A stretch of DNA of 36,265 nt, taken from contig CAIRCP010000021.1 in the NCBI GenBank assembly GCA_903877095.1, forward strand, positions 1-36,265. The letters run 5' to 3'. The notes beneath the pieces are model-generated. The model saw nothing but the letters and a program-made list of their open reading frames with translations, searched no databases and had not been told where the DNA came from. The translations under genes were made by a program, and so were the position numbers. Source of the stretch: an uncultured Actinomycetes bacterium. GTDB lineage: Bacteria > Actinomycetota > Actinomycetes > Mycobacteriales > Mycobacteriaceae. Shown one piece after another: positions 17,218 through 27,808 of the stretch (position 1 is the first letter of the stretch; each line of letters opens with the position of its first letter).

Positions 17218-17952
17218 TCAGCGCAGCGTGACCTCTTGGAGTTGGGCACTTTCGAGGAGCCGTTCGAGCGCAGCTTCGACCTCCGCCTTCCAGCCGAGTC
17301 CCTTGTCGAGTTCCAGGCGCAGCCGCGGGAAGTACGGGTGCGGGGCGACGACGGTGAACCCCGCGTTGGCCAGAAAGTCGGCGTCGATCATGCACTGGTC
17401 GAAGGAGCAGTCCCCCAGCGCCTCGACAACCGGGGCCAGATCCGGATCAACGGTGTCGGAGGCGAGCGCTTCGACCGCCGCCGGAGTTCGGCCGAATGCC
17501 TCCAACGCCCGCACGCCGCGGCGGACCAGTTCGTTGACGACCTGTCCGATGAGCAACGCCTTGACTCCCTCGGCGTCGTCCGTCCGGTTGTCGCCGACCT
17601 CGACTCCCATCGACGTCAAGAGGACGGCATCGGCGCTGACCGGTCCGGTGGGAAATCTCTGCGCCCGCGGGACAGCACGCGGTGGGGCATAGAGCACGAA
17701 CCCCCGGCAACGCTCGTCGTCGTCGTCATCGTCGTCGGCCGCGTCCTCGGCTTCCGCCGTCGCGACCTGCCCGCACGAACCCCACTCCAGCATGACCATC
17801 GAGAGCCACGCCTCTTTCTCGAACTCAGGGTCGGCGAGCTGGTCTCCGTGCGCCAGCGTCTGCGGATCGACTTCCCAGAACACGCACTGTCGCGCATGGT
17901 TCGGCAGCTGCTCGAATCCCTCGAGCCGCAGCGGCCTGATCCGGATGGACAC
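17218..17952 (-). CDS. Conserved GNAT-like protein of unknown function (Rv3916c-like)
   Basis: The 244-residue product equals my memory of the Rv3916c length. The start GTG 17952 (VSIRIRPLRL) has GGGAG five bases upstream; the 13 residues before it in the open frame are not conserved-looking. The sequence begins like an acetyltransferase (IRPLRLEGFEQL, CVFWEVD) and has QVVNELVRRGVRALEAFG later, but the typical acetyl-CoA loop is not clear. An acidic run of Asp at about residues 72-79 is an insertion-like feature. It is cytosolic and the substrate is unknown. It is the last gene of the leftward origin cluster. Confidence 0.8.
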   Translation of the reverse strand: MSIRIRPLRLEGFEQLPNHARQCVFWEVDPQTLAHGDQLADPEFEKEAWLSMVMLEWGSCGQVATAEAEDAADDDDDDDERCRGFVLYAPPRAVPRAQRFPTGPVSADAVLLTSMGVEVGDNRTDDAEGVKALLIGQVVNELVRRGVRALEAFGRTPAAVEALASDTVDPDLAPVVEALGDCSFDQCMIDADFLANAGFTVVAPHPYFPRLRLELDKGLGWKAEVEAALERLLESAQLQEVTLR

Positions 17953-18106
17953 ACATCTCCCTGGATTTCGGGCGGCTCGGAAACGACTCAACAGCTTCAG
18001 GATAAGAGAACCGGGCGGTCTCGGCCCGCTCTTTGGTCGCTACCGGCTAAGCGAACCCCGTCGGAGATGAAAGCTGTTGTGGCCGTTTGCGATTCGCTCC
18101 GAGGAC

Positions 18107-18128
18107 GACACACCGCGGCGCGTGTGTC
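18107..18128 (-). terminator. Hairpin downstream of parB
   Basis: GACACAC and GTGTGTC form a perfect seven-pair stem around an eight-base loop, 36 bases beyond the parB stop. There is no U-tract, so this could be an L-shaped terminator or another structured element. Confidence 0.3.
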
Positions 18129-18163
18129 ACAGTGACGGAACGCGCTGGTGTCACTGGATCGGC

Positions 18164-19153
18164 CTATCGCGCCAACGTAGAGTCCATCAAACCGACAATT
18201 CGCTGCAGATCGTCCACCGAGCCGAACTCGACGACGATCTTGCCCTTGCGCTTCCCGAGGCTCACGGTCACCCGGGTGTCGTAGGTGGTGGAGAGTTGCT
18301 CGGCGACGTCCTTGAGGCCCGGCATCTGGATCGGCTTGCGCCGCTGCGGGCCCGGCTTCTTGCCGCCACCTCGGTTCGCCAGTGTGACGGCCTCTTCGGT
18401 TGCCCGAACCGAGAGCCCTTCCGCGACAATGCGCGCCGCGAGTTCCTCCTGCGCCTCGGATCCACCTTCCAAGGCGAGCAGAGCCCGGGCGTGCCCGGCC
18501 GAGAGCACACCAGCCGCGACTCGGCGCTGGACTGGAATGGGTAGCCGCAGCAACCGGATCATGTTCGAAATCACCGGACGAGACCGCCCGATCCGGCCGG
18601 CCAACTCCTCATGGGTGACGCCGAACTCGTCAAGCAGCTGTTGGTAGGCTGCCGCTTCTTCCAGAGGATTCAGTTGCGCCCGGTGAATGTTCTCCAGGAG
18701 TGCATCGCGCAGCAGGTCGTTGTCAGCGGTCTCCCGGACGATCGCCGGGATGGCCGTCAGCCCGGCCTGCTGCGCCGCGCGCCAGCGCCGCTCCCCCATC
18801 ACCAACTGGTACGGGCGATCGGCGCCGGCGACCTGGCGAACCACGATCGGCTGCATCAGCCCGAATTCCCGGATGGAATGCACGAGTTCGGACAACGCCT
18901 CTTCGTCGAACACCTGGCGTGGCTGACGCGGGTTGGGCTCGATGTCGCCCGGGTTGATCTCCCGGTAAACAGCCCCGATCTGCGCTGCGTCAAACGCCCC
19001 TGCGGCCGGCGGTGCGCCGGTTGTCACCATGCCGCCGATCACGACATCGGCCGCCGCCTCGCCCAGCCGCGGTCCCCCGTCAGCGGGTCCGGTGGGAATG
19101 AGGGACGCCAAGCCACGGCCGAGGCCGCCCTTACGCCGCGCCGGTTGATTCAT
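18164..19153 (-). CDS. parB: Chromosome partitioning protein ParB (Rv3917c)
   Basis: The protein has 329 residues, binds parS, spreads as a CTP-dependent clamp and drives origin segregation. The N-terminus [13 protein letters not shown] is the ParA-interacting segment. Residues about 60-110 carry the CTPase motifs (PRQVF..., [13 protein letters not shown]). The helix-turn-helix [17 protein letters not shown] / [16 protein letters not shown] reads parS, and the C-terminus is the dimerisation domain. ATG has GGAAGG upstream. It lies 16 bp after parA and two parS sites lie within 1.7 kb. Confidence 0.96.
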   Translation of the reverse strand: MNQPARRKGGLGRGLASLIPTGPADGGPRLGEAAADVVIGGMVTTGAPPAAGAFDAAQIGAVYREINPGDIEPNPRQPRQVFDEEALSELVHSIREFGLMQPIVVRQVAGADRPYQLVMGERRWRAAQQAGLTAIPAIVRETADNDLLRDALLENIHRAQLNPLEEAAAYQQLLDEFGVTHEELAGRIGRSRPVISNMIRLLRLPIPVQRRVAAGVLSAGHARALLALEGGSEAQEELAARIVAEGLSVRATEEAVTLANRGGGKKPGPQRRKPIQMPGLKDVAEQLSTTYDTRVTVSLGKRKGKIVVEFGSVDDLQRIVGLMDSTLAR

Positions 19154-19169
19154 AGATTTTGCCTTCCAG

Positions 19170-20812
<1,643 letters not shown>

Positions 20813-20828
20813 CTACACGGATGTAACT

Positions 20829-21350
20829 TCAGTCTTTCAACACCACGACGCGGCGAGACGGCTCAACGCCCTCGCTCTCACTGCGCACACCGGCGACGGC
20901 CGCGACGGCGTCGTGCACGATCTTGCGCTCGAACGGCGTCATCGGGGCGAGTTCTTCCCGCTGTCCGTTCTCCAGCACCCGCCGAGCGACCTTGTCGCCC
21001 AACGCGGTCAGCTCGTCGCGCCGGCGCCGGCGCCAGTTGGCGATGTCCAGCATCAGCCGGCTGCGCTCACCGGTCTTCTGGTGAACAGCAAGGCGAGTCA
21101 GTTCCTGAAGCGCGTCGAGCACCTCCCCACGCCCGCCGACCAGCTTGGACAAGTCGGCTCCCCCGTCGATGCTGACGACCGCGCGGTCGCCCTCCACATC
21201 CAGGTCGATGTCGCCGTCGAAGTCCAGCAGATCGAGCAACTCCTCCAGATAGTCGCCGGCGATCTCGCCCTCAGCGACCAGCCTGTCCTCCTGCCCGGCA
21301 CCCTTGCGCGCCGGCGCCTCGGGCAGTTCCTGGGCTTCTATCTCGGTCAT
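20829..21350 (-). CDS. Jag/KhpB RNA-binding protein, KH and R3H domains (Rv3920c)
   Basis: The protein has 173 residues. The N-terminal half is acidic; residues about 55-115 form a KH-like domain (DLSKLVGGRGEVLDALQ, with the GGRG loop). The C-terminal R3H domain contains APMTPFERKIVHDAV. It is a cytosolic RNA-binding protein, always beside yidC, and in other Gram-positives it affects cell division and elongation. ATG has GGAG seven bases upstream. Confidence 0.93.
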   Translation of the reverse strand: MTEIEAQELPEAPARKGAGQEDRLVAEGEIAGDYLEELLDLLDFDGDIDLDVEGDRAVVSIDGGADLSKLVGGRGEVLDALQELTRLAVHQKTGERSRLMLDIANWRRRRRDELTALGDKVARRVLENGQREELAPMTPFERKIVHDAVAAVAGVRSESEGVEPSRRVVVLKD

Positions 21351-21381
21351 GGTGTCTCCTCGTCCTCACCCGGGGTACGGG

Positions 21382-22473
21382 TTAGCGTTTACGTTTCTTG
21401 GGGCGGGTGTTCGGCCGCGCTCCCGGCTGCGGCTTGGAGATCGCGGATCCCGATGGGCTGTCCGCCGACCCTCTCTCCGCCTCCGCGGGCCCGGCTCCGT
21501 CTTCGTCGAGGAAGGCCGCGGTGCCGTCGGACTCCGCCACGTCCGCCTCGCCGGCCTTCTTGCGACCGCGGTCCGGTTTGACACCGGGGGCCGGCGCATT
21601 GGCTGCGCGTCGGGCCAAGGCCTCCTGCTTCTTGGCCTCTTCCTCTTTCTCGATCTTGCCGAAAACGAGGTGTTGCTGACCGAAGGTCCAGATGTTGTTG
21701 GAGACCCAGTAGATGATGATGGCGATCGGCAGGAACGGACCGCCGACCACGACGCCGAGCGGGAACACGTACAGCGCGAGCTTGTTCATCATCGCGGTCT
21801 GCGGATTGGCAGCCGCTTCCGGGCTCTGCCGCGCGATCGACGCACGGCTGTTGAAGTAGGTGGCAACCCCGGCCAGGATCATGAGCGGGATGGATACCGC
21901 TGCGACCGCCGGCCGGCTGAAGACGGTGAATGCCTCCAGCCCGTGCTGCTGCGTCATCGACGCGCCGATCGGCGCTCCGAACAGGTGGGCGTCGAGGAAG
22001 TGCCCGACGTCGTTCGCGCTGAAGAAGTAGTTGGGGAGCCGACGGTTCTCCTCCACCGATAGTCCCAGGCGGCCGATCCCCGTCTGCGTCCGGTTGAACG
22101 ACATCAGTACGTGGTAGAGACCTAGGAACACCGGCACCTGGGCCAGCATCGGCAGGCAGCCGAGAATCGGGTTGAAGTCGTGCTCGCGTTGGAGCTTCTG
22201 AATCTCCAGCGCCATCCGCTGGCGGTCCTTGCCGTACTTCTTCTGCAGGGCCTTGATCTGCGGTTGGAGTTCCTGCATCTTCCGAGTGGTCCGGATCTGC
22301 TTCACGAACGGCCGGTACAGGACCGCCCGCAACGTGAACACCAGGAACATCACTGACAGCGCCCAGGTGAAGAAGTTGCTCGGCCCCAGCAGGGCTCCGA
22401 ACAGCTTGTACCAGAGCCACATGATCCCCGACACGGGGTAGTAGACATAGTCGAGGCTGAACCAGTTAAACAT
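21382..22473 (-). CDS. yidC: Membrane protein insertase YidC (Rv3921c)
   Basis: The protein has 363 residues from ATG 22473, which has GGAG five bases upstream. It inserts proteins into the membrane with or without Sec. The N-terminal helix [10 protein letters not shown], the hairpin [19 protein letters not shown], and a second cluster with [19 protein letters not shown] are typical of the 60KD_IMP domain. The C-terminal 90 residues are a charged, Lys/Glu- and Ala-rich tail ending in RPKKRKR, likely ribosome-binding. The start overlaps the end of yidD by eight bases. Confidence 0.95.
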   Translation of the reverse strand: MFNWFSLDYVYYPVSGIMWLWYKLFGALLGPSNFFTWALSVMFLVFTLRAVLYRPFVKQIRTTRKMQELQPQIKALQKKYGKDRQRMALEIQKLQREHDFNPILGCLPMLAQVPVFLGLYHVLMSFNRTQTGIGRLGLSVEENRRLPNYFFSANDVGHFLDAHLFGAPIGASMTQQHGLEAFTVFSRPAVAAVSIPLMILAGVATYFNSRASIARQSPEAAANPQTAMMNKLALYVFPLGVVVGGPFLPIAIIIYWVSNNIWTFGQQHLVFGKIEKEEEAKKQEALARRAANAPAPGVKPDRGRKKAGEADVAESDGTAAFLDEDGAGPAEAERGSADSPSGSAISKPQPGARPNTRPKKRKR

Positions 22474-22789
22474 TGGCGCTCCTGAGCTCCGGTGTTGATT
22501 CCCGGGTAGCTTCGCTCCTGCCCGCCGGATGGGAGCCGTTGCCGGCACCGCACCGTTCGGGTATCGGGTCCCATCCTCCGCGGTGCCACGGACCGCACTT
22601 CCCCAACCGCACCACCGCCAGCCAACTGCCGCGCAGCAGGCCGTACTCACCCAGTGCGTCGATCGCGTACTGGCTACAGGTCGGCATGAACCGGCACGTT
22701 GCCGGACGCAACGGGGACACCATGTGCCGGTAGCCGTTGATCACCGCGATCAGGGCAGCAGCCAGCGGGCTGGGCGTAGCCGCCCTCAT
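22466..22789 (-). CDS. yidD: Membrane protein insertion efficiency factor YidD (Rv3922c)
   Basis: The 107-residue protein has the family motif [21 protein letters not shown], with three Cys, and [16 protein letters not shown] small amphipathic membrane-associated protein assisting YidC/Sec insertion. It overlaps both rnpA (four bases) and yidC (eight bases), so translation is coupled. Confidence 0.94.
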   Translation of the reverse strand: MRAATPSPLAAALIAVINGYRHMVSPLRPATCRFMPTCSQYAIDALGEYGLLRGSWLAVVRLGKCGPWHRGGWDPIPERCGAGNGSHPAGRSEATRESTPELRSANV

Positions 22790-23145
22790 CGCCGCCGCTC
22801 CAGGACTTCCTGGACCCGCCGAAGGCCCGCGTGGAGTTCCAGGCCCAATTGCGCCGACCCCGCCTCGCGGCTGCCCGGCAAGGCTCGCACAACAACCCGA
22901 TCGGACGGGGCCAGGTCATCGAGGACCAGGTGCGCTGCGTGCCTGAGCTTGCGCGCGACCCGGTGCCGATCGACGGCATTGCCGACAGATTTAGCCACGA
23001 TGAATCCGACCCGGGGAGCCGGGTCGGCGGCCGCCGTGCCGCGATAGGCATGCACGACGAGATCGGGCTGCGAAGCACGCACGCCATATTTGACGGTGTG
23101 GGTGAAGTCCGCAGACCGTGTCATCCGGTAACGAGCCGGGAGCAC
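22786..23145 (-). CDS. rnpA: Ribonuclease P protein component (Rv3923c)
   Basis: This 119-residue basic protein is the protein subunit of RNase P, which trims tRNA 5' ends. The signature is [26 protein letters not shown] (RNR-type motif, here [11 protein letters not shown]). The start is GTG ([13 protein letters not shown]). It lies 18 bp after rpmH and overlaps yidD by four bases. Confidence 0.95.
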   Translation of the reverse strand: MLPARYRMTRSADFTHTVKYGVRASQPDLVVHAYRGTAAADPAPRVGFIVAKSVGNAVDRHRVARKLRHAAHLVLDDLAPSDRVVVRALPGSREAGSAQLGLELHAGLRRVQEVLERRR

Positions 23146-23163
23146 TGGTGCGCGACCCGCAGG

Positions 23164-23307
23164 TCAGGCAGTCAGAGAACGACGGCCTTTGCGTCGCCGC
23201 TCCGCCACGATCGCGCGACCGGCGCGGGTACGCATGCGCAACCGGAAACCGTGGACCCTCGCCCGGCGCCGGTTGTTCGGCTGGAAGGTGCGCTTGCCCT
23301 TGGCCAC
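23164..23307 (-). CDS. rpmH: Ribosomal protein L34 (Rv3924c)
   Basis: The 47-residue protein is of exact family length: start GTG ([20 protein letters not shown]), end [10 protein letters not shown]. It is the most basic protein of the large subunit. GAGGAG lies upstream of the GTG. An upstream in-frame ATG at 23349 would add 14 non-homologous residues and is rejected. Confidence 0.96.
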   Translation of the reverse strand: MAKGKRTFQPNNRRRARVHGFRLRMRTRAGRAIVAERRRKGRRSLTA

Positions 23308-23588
23308 CGCTGTTCTCCTCGTCCTCTGGCAGTCACGGTCCCGGAACACAACCTGTGCATCCCGATGTCCGGACTGCCTCTTGTCAAAGCTCTCTACCGA
23401 ACCGGCGCGGTCCCGAAGATCCGGTCGCTGCCGTGTCGCCGACGTTTGGGCGACTGTTCGAGGGTACTGAGGTCACTTCCGCGGGTCAAACCGCACCGAT
23501 TGCGAGCCGGCGTCAACGGCTTCCCACCCTGTTAGTCATCTGTTGGCACTCGGCCCGAAACCTGTTAGCTTCTGGCAGGGCATGGACG

Positions 23589-23616
23589 CTGACATTTGTT
23601 CACCAGTGCCTACGCT
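23589..23616 (+). promoter_or_regulatory. Candidate SigA promoter of dnaA
   Basis: CTGACA-N16-TACGCT: a one-mismatch -35 and a TANNNT -10. Transcription would start near 23623, leaving a leader of about 130 bases that contains both DnaA boxes. Confidence 0.5.
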
Positions 23617-23675
23617 CTTCGTTAACTTATTGCCCATACGCTGCGACTCTTGGACCGCCGCCACCTGTGCACATG

Positions 23676-23684
23676 TGTGGATAA
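23676..23684 (-). promoter_or_regulatory. DnaA box TTATCCACA
   Basis: On the plus strand it reads TGTGGATAA, a perfect DnaA box, upstream of dnaA and likely autoregulatory. Confidence 0.8.
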
Positions 23685-23687
23685 CCA

Positions 23688-23696
23688 TGTGGACAA
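23688..23696 (-). promoter_or_regulatory. DnaA box TTGTCCACA
   Basis: On the plus strand it reads TGTGGACAA, the preferred mycobacterial DnaA box. It starts 12 bases after the first box, i.e. about one helical turn. Confidence 0.8.
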
Positions 23697-23750
23697 CATT
23701 CGGTAGCCTCGGCGTCGTTCCAGCCCGAGTCGAACCAGGGGGGTTTGGCG

Positions 23751-25223
23751 TTGACCGATGGACCCGGAACTGACTTCGCCTCGGTGTGGAGTGCGGTCGT
23801 CGCCGAACTCAACGGCGACGGTCATTACGACAGTCAACTAACACCACAGCAGCGGGCCTGGCTCAAACTCGCACGACCACTGACCGTCGCCGAGGGATTC
23901 GCTCTGCTTTCGGTCCCAAGTCCGTTCGTGCAAAACGAGATTGAGCGGCATCTGCGCGGTCCGATTGTGGAGGCTCTGAGCCGTAAGCTCGGCCAGCGAA
24001 TCGAACTCGGCGTCCGCATCGAACCGTCCGACGAGCACCATCACGACGACTCCCCGGATCACGACGTCCCCTTCACCGACTTCGATCTCGACGACGTCGA
24101 TGGGGATCGCGAGGCTGTCAGCACCCCCCACGAGAACTGGCCGAACTACTTCAAGGGGCGGCCTCGCTCCGCGCGGTCGGAGGAGCCGGCCGGCGCAAGC
24201 TTGAACCGCCGCTACACCTTTGACACTTTCATCATCGGCGCGTCGAACCGGTTCGCGCACGCCGCCGCGTTGGCGATCGCCGAAGCTCCGGCCCGGGCCT
24301 ACAACCCTCTCTTCATCTGGGGTGAGTCCGGCCTGGGCAAGACCCACCTGCTGCATGCCGCGGGTAACTACGCGCAGCGCCTGTTTCCCGGCATGCGCGT
24401 CAAGTACGTCTCTACCGAGGAATTCACCAACGACTTCATCAACTCGCTGCGCGACGACCGCAAGGTCGCGTTCAAGCGCAGTTATCGCGACATCGACATC
24501 CTGCTGGTCGACGACATCCAGTTCATCGAAGGAAAAGAAGGCATCCAGGAAGAGTTCTTCCATACCTTCAACACCCTGCACAACGCGAACAAGCAGATCG
24601 TCATCTCCTCCGACCGGCCGCCCAAACAACTCGCCACCCTCGAAGACCGGTTGCGCACCCGGTTCGAATGGGGATTGATCACCGACGTCCAACCGCCGGA
24701 GTTGGAGACCCGGATCGCCATCCTGCGCAAGAAAGCGCAAATGGAACGCCTCGCCGTTCCCGACGACGTCCTCGAACTCATCGCCAGCAGCATCGAACGC
24801 AACATCCGCGAACTGGAGGGCGCGCTCATCCGGGTGACGGCCTTCGCCTCGCTCAACAAGACACCGATCGACTCGTCGCTGGCCCAGATCGTCCTGCGGG
24901 ATCTGATCGCCGACGCCGGCACGACCCAGATCAGCGCCGCGCTGATCATGGCCGCGACCGCCGAATACTTCGACACCACCGTCGAGGAACTCCGCGGGCC
25001 CGGCAAGACCCGCGCCCTGGCCCAGTCCCGCCAGATCGCCATGTATCTCTGCCGTGAACTCACGGACTTGTCGCTGCCGAAGATCGGGCAGGCATTCGGC
25101 CGCGACCACACCACCGTGATGTACGCGCAGCGGAAAATCCTGGGCGAGATGGCCTACCGTCGCGAAGTTTTCGATCACGTCAAGGAACTCACGACTCGCA
25201 TTCGGCAGCGTTCCAAGCGCTGA
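23751..25223 (+). CDS. dnaA: Chromosomal replication initiator DnaA (Rv0001)
   Basis: The protein has 490 residues. Domain I spans 1-90 ([17 protein letters not shown]), followed by an acidic variable linker with DDSPDHD. Domain III has Walker [10 protein letters not shown] at about 190 and Walker [10 protein letters not shown] at about 250. Domain IV has [14 protein letters not shown] at about 450, which reads DnaA boxes. TTG 23751 is chosen because the protein then begins MTDGPG as in other mycobacteria and the G-rich ribosome site is seven bases upstream; TTG 23745 is in frame but less likely. Confidence 0.97.
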   Translation: MTDGPGTDFASVWSAVVAELNGDGHYDSQLTPQQRAWLKLARPLTVAEGFALLSVPSPFVQNEIERHLRGPIVEALSRKLGQRIELGVRIEPSDEHHHDDSPDHDVPFTDFDLDDVDGDREAVSTPHENWPNYFKGRPRSARSEEPAGASLNRRYTFDTFIIGASNRFAHAAALAIAEAPARAYNPLFIWGESGLGKTHLLHAAGNYAQRLFPGMRVKYVSTEEFTNDFINSLRDDRKVAFKRSYRDIDILLVDDIQFIEGKEGIQEEFFHTFNTLHNANKQIVISSDRPPKQLATLEDRLRTRFEWGLITDVQPPELETRIAILRKKAQMERLAVPDDVLELIASSIERNIRELEGALIRVTAFASLNKTPIDSSLAQIVLRDLIADAGTTQISAALIMAATAEYFDTTVEELRGPGKTRALAQSRQIAMYLCRELTDLSLPKIGQAFGRDHTTVMYAQRKILGEMAYRREVFDHVKELTTRIRQRSKR

Positions 25224-25224
25224 A

Positions 25225-25238
25225 CGTGGCCTGCCACG
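25225..25238 (+). terminator. Small hairpin after dnaA
   Basis: CGTGGC and GCCACG form a compact stem directly after the stop codon. No U-tract follows, so termination is uncertain. Confidence 0.25.
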
Positions 25239-25305
25239 AACCTGACCCCAAAAAACTTTAATAACCTCCCGTAACAGCCGTAACAGTTGGAGATTGTGCA
25301 CGCTG

Positions 25306-25314
25306 TGTGGACAA
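25306..25314 (-). promoter_or_regulatory. oriC DnaA box TTGTCCACA
   Basis: It is a perfect match on the minus strand (plus strand TGTGGACAA). Confidence 0.85.
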
Positions 25315-25348
25315 CTTCGGGATCAGCAACCCGGCCGCCTAGGGACAA

Positions 25349-25357
25349 CGTGGACAA
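25349..25357 (-). promoter_or_regulatory. oriC DnaA box TTGTCCACG
   Basis: One mismatch at the last position. It lies 43 bases (four helical turns) from the previous box, on the same strand. Confidence 0.65.
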
Positions 25358-25396
25358 CCCTCCGGCCCTCCACAGCGCCCAACCGGAAGCTCCGGT

Positions 25397-25405
25397 CTAT
25401 CCACA
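25397..25405 (+). promoter_or_regulatory. oriC weak DnaA box CTATCCACA
   Basis: One mismatch to TTATCCACA. A further weak copy, CGATCCACA, begins 11 bases downstream at 25408, about one helical turn away. Confidence 0.55.
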
Positions 25406-25451
25406 TCCGATCCACATCGGTCCATGGGCTATGACCAGCACGGACACCAGT

Positions 25452-25460
25452 CCATCCACA
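25452..25460 (+). promoter_or_regulatory. oriC weak DnaA box CCATCCACA
   Basis: Two mismatches to TTATCCACA, in the same orientation as the boxes at 25397 and 25408, and just before an AT-rich tract. Confidence 0.4.
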
Positions 25461-25677
25461 GTCCGCACAGTCCCTATTACTGTTACCGAGAGATATTCGA
25501 AGGGTTATCTCAGAAGTAGAGGCCTGGGGAATATCTCCTCACACTCGTCTTGGGACGTCCCCGCCAGCGGTTTGTCACACCTGCGGATTAGCTTTGAAGA
25601 TGGCGGGCAACGCTCTACGGTTGGTGATCTGACCGCCGGTTCCGGCTGGCATTCGGCTGGGGTGATGAAGGGACGCA

Positions 25678-26874
25678 ATGGACGTGGCGACCACGACGGT
25701 TGGCTCCGACTTGAAGTTTCGGCTGGTCCGCGAGGACTTTGCCGACGCTGTGGCCTGGGTCGCCCGCAGCCTGCCCAGCAGGCCGCCGTCGAATCCGGTT
25801 CTCGCCGGTGTTCTGATCACCGGATCCGATGACGGGCTGACCATCGCCGGGTTCGACTTCGACGTCTCCGCCGAGGTGACAGTTCCCGCCGAGATCGCCT
25901 CCGCTGGAACGGTTTTGGTGTCCGGTCGGCTGTTGTCCGACATCACCCGGGCATTGCCGGCGAAACCTGTCGACGTCCACGTCGACGGCACCCGCATGCT
26001 GTTGAACTGCGGCAGCGCCAAGTTCTCGCTCCCGGCTATGCCGGTCGAGGATTACCCCGCTTTGCCGGCCCTGCCGGACGAGACCGGGGTGGTCGCTTCG
26101 GACCTGTTCACCGAGGCTGTCGGCCAGGTCGCCGTCGCGGGCGGCCGCGACGACACCCTGCCGATGTTGACCGGAATCCGAGTCGAGATCACCGGTGACA
26201 AGCTGGTCCTGGCCGCCACCGACCGGTTCCGTCTCGCGGTGCGCGAACTCACCTGGACCACTTCCTCCCCCGATGTCGATGCCGCTGTGCTGGTTCCCGC
26301 CAAGACGCTGGCCGAGGCCGCCAAGTCCGTAGCACCGGGGTCCGACGTACACCTCGCTCTGGGCGCCGGCGCTGCGGTCGGTGAGGAACGGCTGCTGGGC
26401 ATTCGCAGCGGCGGTCGGCGCAGCACCACCCGCCTACTGGACACCGAATTTCCGAAGTATCGCCAGTTGCTGCCCGTCGAACACACCGCGGTGGCCGTCA
26501 TCGGGGTGGCCGATCTCACCGACGCCATCAAGCGCGTCGCGTTGGTCGCCGACCGTGGCGCCCAGATCCGGATGGAATTCAGCGACGGTGCCGTGCGCCT
26601 GTCCGCGGGCGCCGATGGAGTGGGGCTGGCCGAGGAGGAACTGCCGGTGGAATTCGCCGGCGAACCGCTGACGATCGCGTTCAATCCGACGTATCTCACC
26701 GACGGGCTCGGCTCGCTCCACTCGGAGAAGGTGGCCTTCGGATTCACCACCCCCAGCAAGCCGGCCGTTCTGCGGCCGGCGGCCGACGGCGACGCCCTCA
26801 CGGGCCTGGGGCCCTTCCCGGCGTTGGAGACCGACTATGTCTACCTCCTGATGCCGGTGAGGCTTCCGGGCTGA
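25678..26874 (+). CDS. dnaN: DNA polymerase III sliding clamp (Rv0002)
   Basis: The protein has 398 residues in three repeated clamp domains (starts near [23 protein letters not shown] and [13 protein letters not shown]). It encircles DNA and tethers polymerase. The C-terminal [12 protein letters not shown] is the conserved end of the clamp. ATG has GAAGGGA upstream. Confidence 0.97.
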   Translation: MDVATTTVGSDLKFRLVREDFADAVAWVARSLPSRPPSNPVLAGVLITGSDDGLTIAGFDFDVSAEVTVPAEIASAGTVLVSGRLLSDITRALPAKPVDVHVDGTRMLLNCGSAKFSLPAMPVEDYPALPALPDETGVVASDLFTEAVGQVAVAGGRDDTLPMLTGIRVEITGDKLVLAATDRFRLAVRELTWTTSSPDVDAAVLVPAKTLAEAAKSVAPGSDVHLALGAGAAVGEERLLGIRSGGRRSTTRLLDTEFPKYRQLLPVEHTAVAVIGVADLTDAIKRVALVADRGAQIRMEFSDGAVRLSAGADGVGLAEEELPVEFAGEPLTIAFNPTYLTDGLGSLHSEKVAFGFTTPSKPAVLRPAADGDALTGLGPFPALETDYVYLLMPVRLPG

Positions 26875-26911
26875 CATCCATCCGATAGCCGTCGTCATCG
26901 AAAGGGCCGCA

Positions 26912-27805
26912 GTGCAACTCGGTTTGGTGGGCCTGGGAAAGATGGGCTTCAACATGCGTCATCGACTTCGCGACGCCGGTCACGATGTCGTCGGTTACGA
27001 CCCCCGCCCGGAAGTCTCCGACGTTGCGGATCTGGCCGGACTGGCCCAGGCTCTCACCGCGCCCCGCGCGGTGTGGGTGATGGTCCCGTCTGGCCCTATC
27101 ACCCACACCACGATCGCGGCGCTGGCCGAGGTCCTCAGCCCGGGAGACCTCGTCATCGACGGCGGCAATTCCCGCTACACCGAAGACGCACCTCATGCCG
27201 AACTGCTCTCGGCGCGTGGAATCGGTTTCGTCGACGCGGGCGTCTCGGGCGGTATCTGGGGGTTGACCGAGGGTTATGGGTTGATGGTCGGCGGCAGCGA
27301 TGAGGACGTAGCCCGACTGATGCCGATCTTCGACGCACTGCGCCCGGCCGGCGAGAAGGCCGACGGATTCGTGCACGCCGGCCCGGTGGGTGCCGGGCAC
27401 TACGCGAAGATGGTGCACAACGGCATCGAATACGGCCTGATGATGGCCTACGCCGAGGGCTACGAACTGCTGGCCGCCGAACCCCTCATCACCGACACCC
27501 AGGCAGTGATACAGGCCTGGACCAACGGCACGGTGGTACGGTCCTGGTTGCAGCAACTCTTGGCCAAAGCCCTCAAAGAAGACCCTGGCTTCACCGCGAT
27601 CTCGGACTACACCGAGGACTCCGGGGAGGGTCGCTGGACGGTGGAAGAGGCCATCCATCATCGTGTTCCCACCCCGGTCATTGCAGCATCGCTGTTCGCA
27701 CGGTTGGCCTCCCGACAAGACCAGTCCCCCACCATGAAGGCGGTATCGGCGCTGCGTAACCAGTTCGGCGGCCACGCCGTCCAACGGGTCCCGCTGTCCG
27801 GCTGA
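26912..27805 (+). CDS. gnd: 6-phosphogluconate dehydrogenase, decarboxylating, short (GntZ) type
   Basis: The protein has 297 residues, the short form of the enzyme that converts 6-phosphogluconate to ribulose-5-phosphate (pentose phosphate pathway). The N-terminal Rossmann motif is GLGKMG. The substrate loop is DGGNSRYTED, followed by FVDAGVSGGIWG and, in the helical domain, KMVHNGIEYGLMMAYAEGYE with the catalytic Lys and His. GTG start with GAAAGGG upstream. It sits between dnaN and recF, as in M. smegmatis but not in M. tuberculosis. It ends three bases before recF. Confidence 0.93.
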   Translation: MQLGLVGLGKMGFNMRHRLRDAGHDVVGYDPRPEVSDVADLAGLAQALTAPRAVWVMVPSGPITHTTIAALAEVLSPGDLVIDGGNSRYTEDAPHAELLSARGIGFVDAGVSGGIWGLTEGYGLMVGGSDEDVARLMPIFDALRPAGEKADGFVHAGPVGAGHYAKMVHNGIEYGLMMAYAEGYELLAAEPLITDTQAVIQAWTNGTVVRSWLQQLLAKALKEDPGFTAISDYTEDSGEGRWTVEEAIHHRVPTPVIAASLFARLASRQDQSPTMKAVSALRNQFGGHAVQRVPLSG

Positions 27806-27808
27806 CTT

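Larger units (their letters stand above)
23308..23750. promoter_or_regulatory. rpmH-dnaA divergent intergenic region
   Basis: These 443 bases hold no gene. A TTGACA lies on the minus strand at 23382-23387, a possible -35 for rpmH. On the plus strand CTGACA at 23589-23594 and TACGCT at 23611-23616 (16-base spacing) form a plausible SigA promoter for dnaA. Two DnaA boxes follow. A run of Gs (CAGGGGGG) at 23737-23743 serves as ribosome site for dnaA. Confidence 0.7.
25224..25677. other. Replication origin oriC (dnaA-dnaN intergenic region)
   Basis: This gene-free 454-bp region between dnaA and dnaN is the established oriC position of mycobacteria. It contains a perfect DnaA box (25306-25314), a one-mismatch box (25349-25357), and weaker boxes ending in TCCACA at 25397-25405, 25408-25416 and 25452-25460, in both orientations. 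AT-rich tracts at 25250-25265 (AAAAAACTTTAATAA) and about 25475-25515 (TATTACTGTTACC... ATATTC) are candidates for the unwinding element. A GAAGGGA at the right end is the dnaN ribosome site. Confidence 0.92.

Noticed and set aside
18012..18028. Short inverted repeat CGGGC...GCCCG upstream of the Rv3916c-like gene
   Set aside because: Five pairs only, expected by chance at this GC content.
23307..23349. Longer rpmH start at ATG 23349
   Set aside because: Adds 14 residues unlike any L34; the GTG at 23307 gives the exact family length.
23838..25301. 487-residue minus-strand frame covering dnaA
   Set aside because: Antisense shadow of dnaA, whose identity is certain; no start signal or homology.
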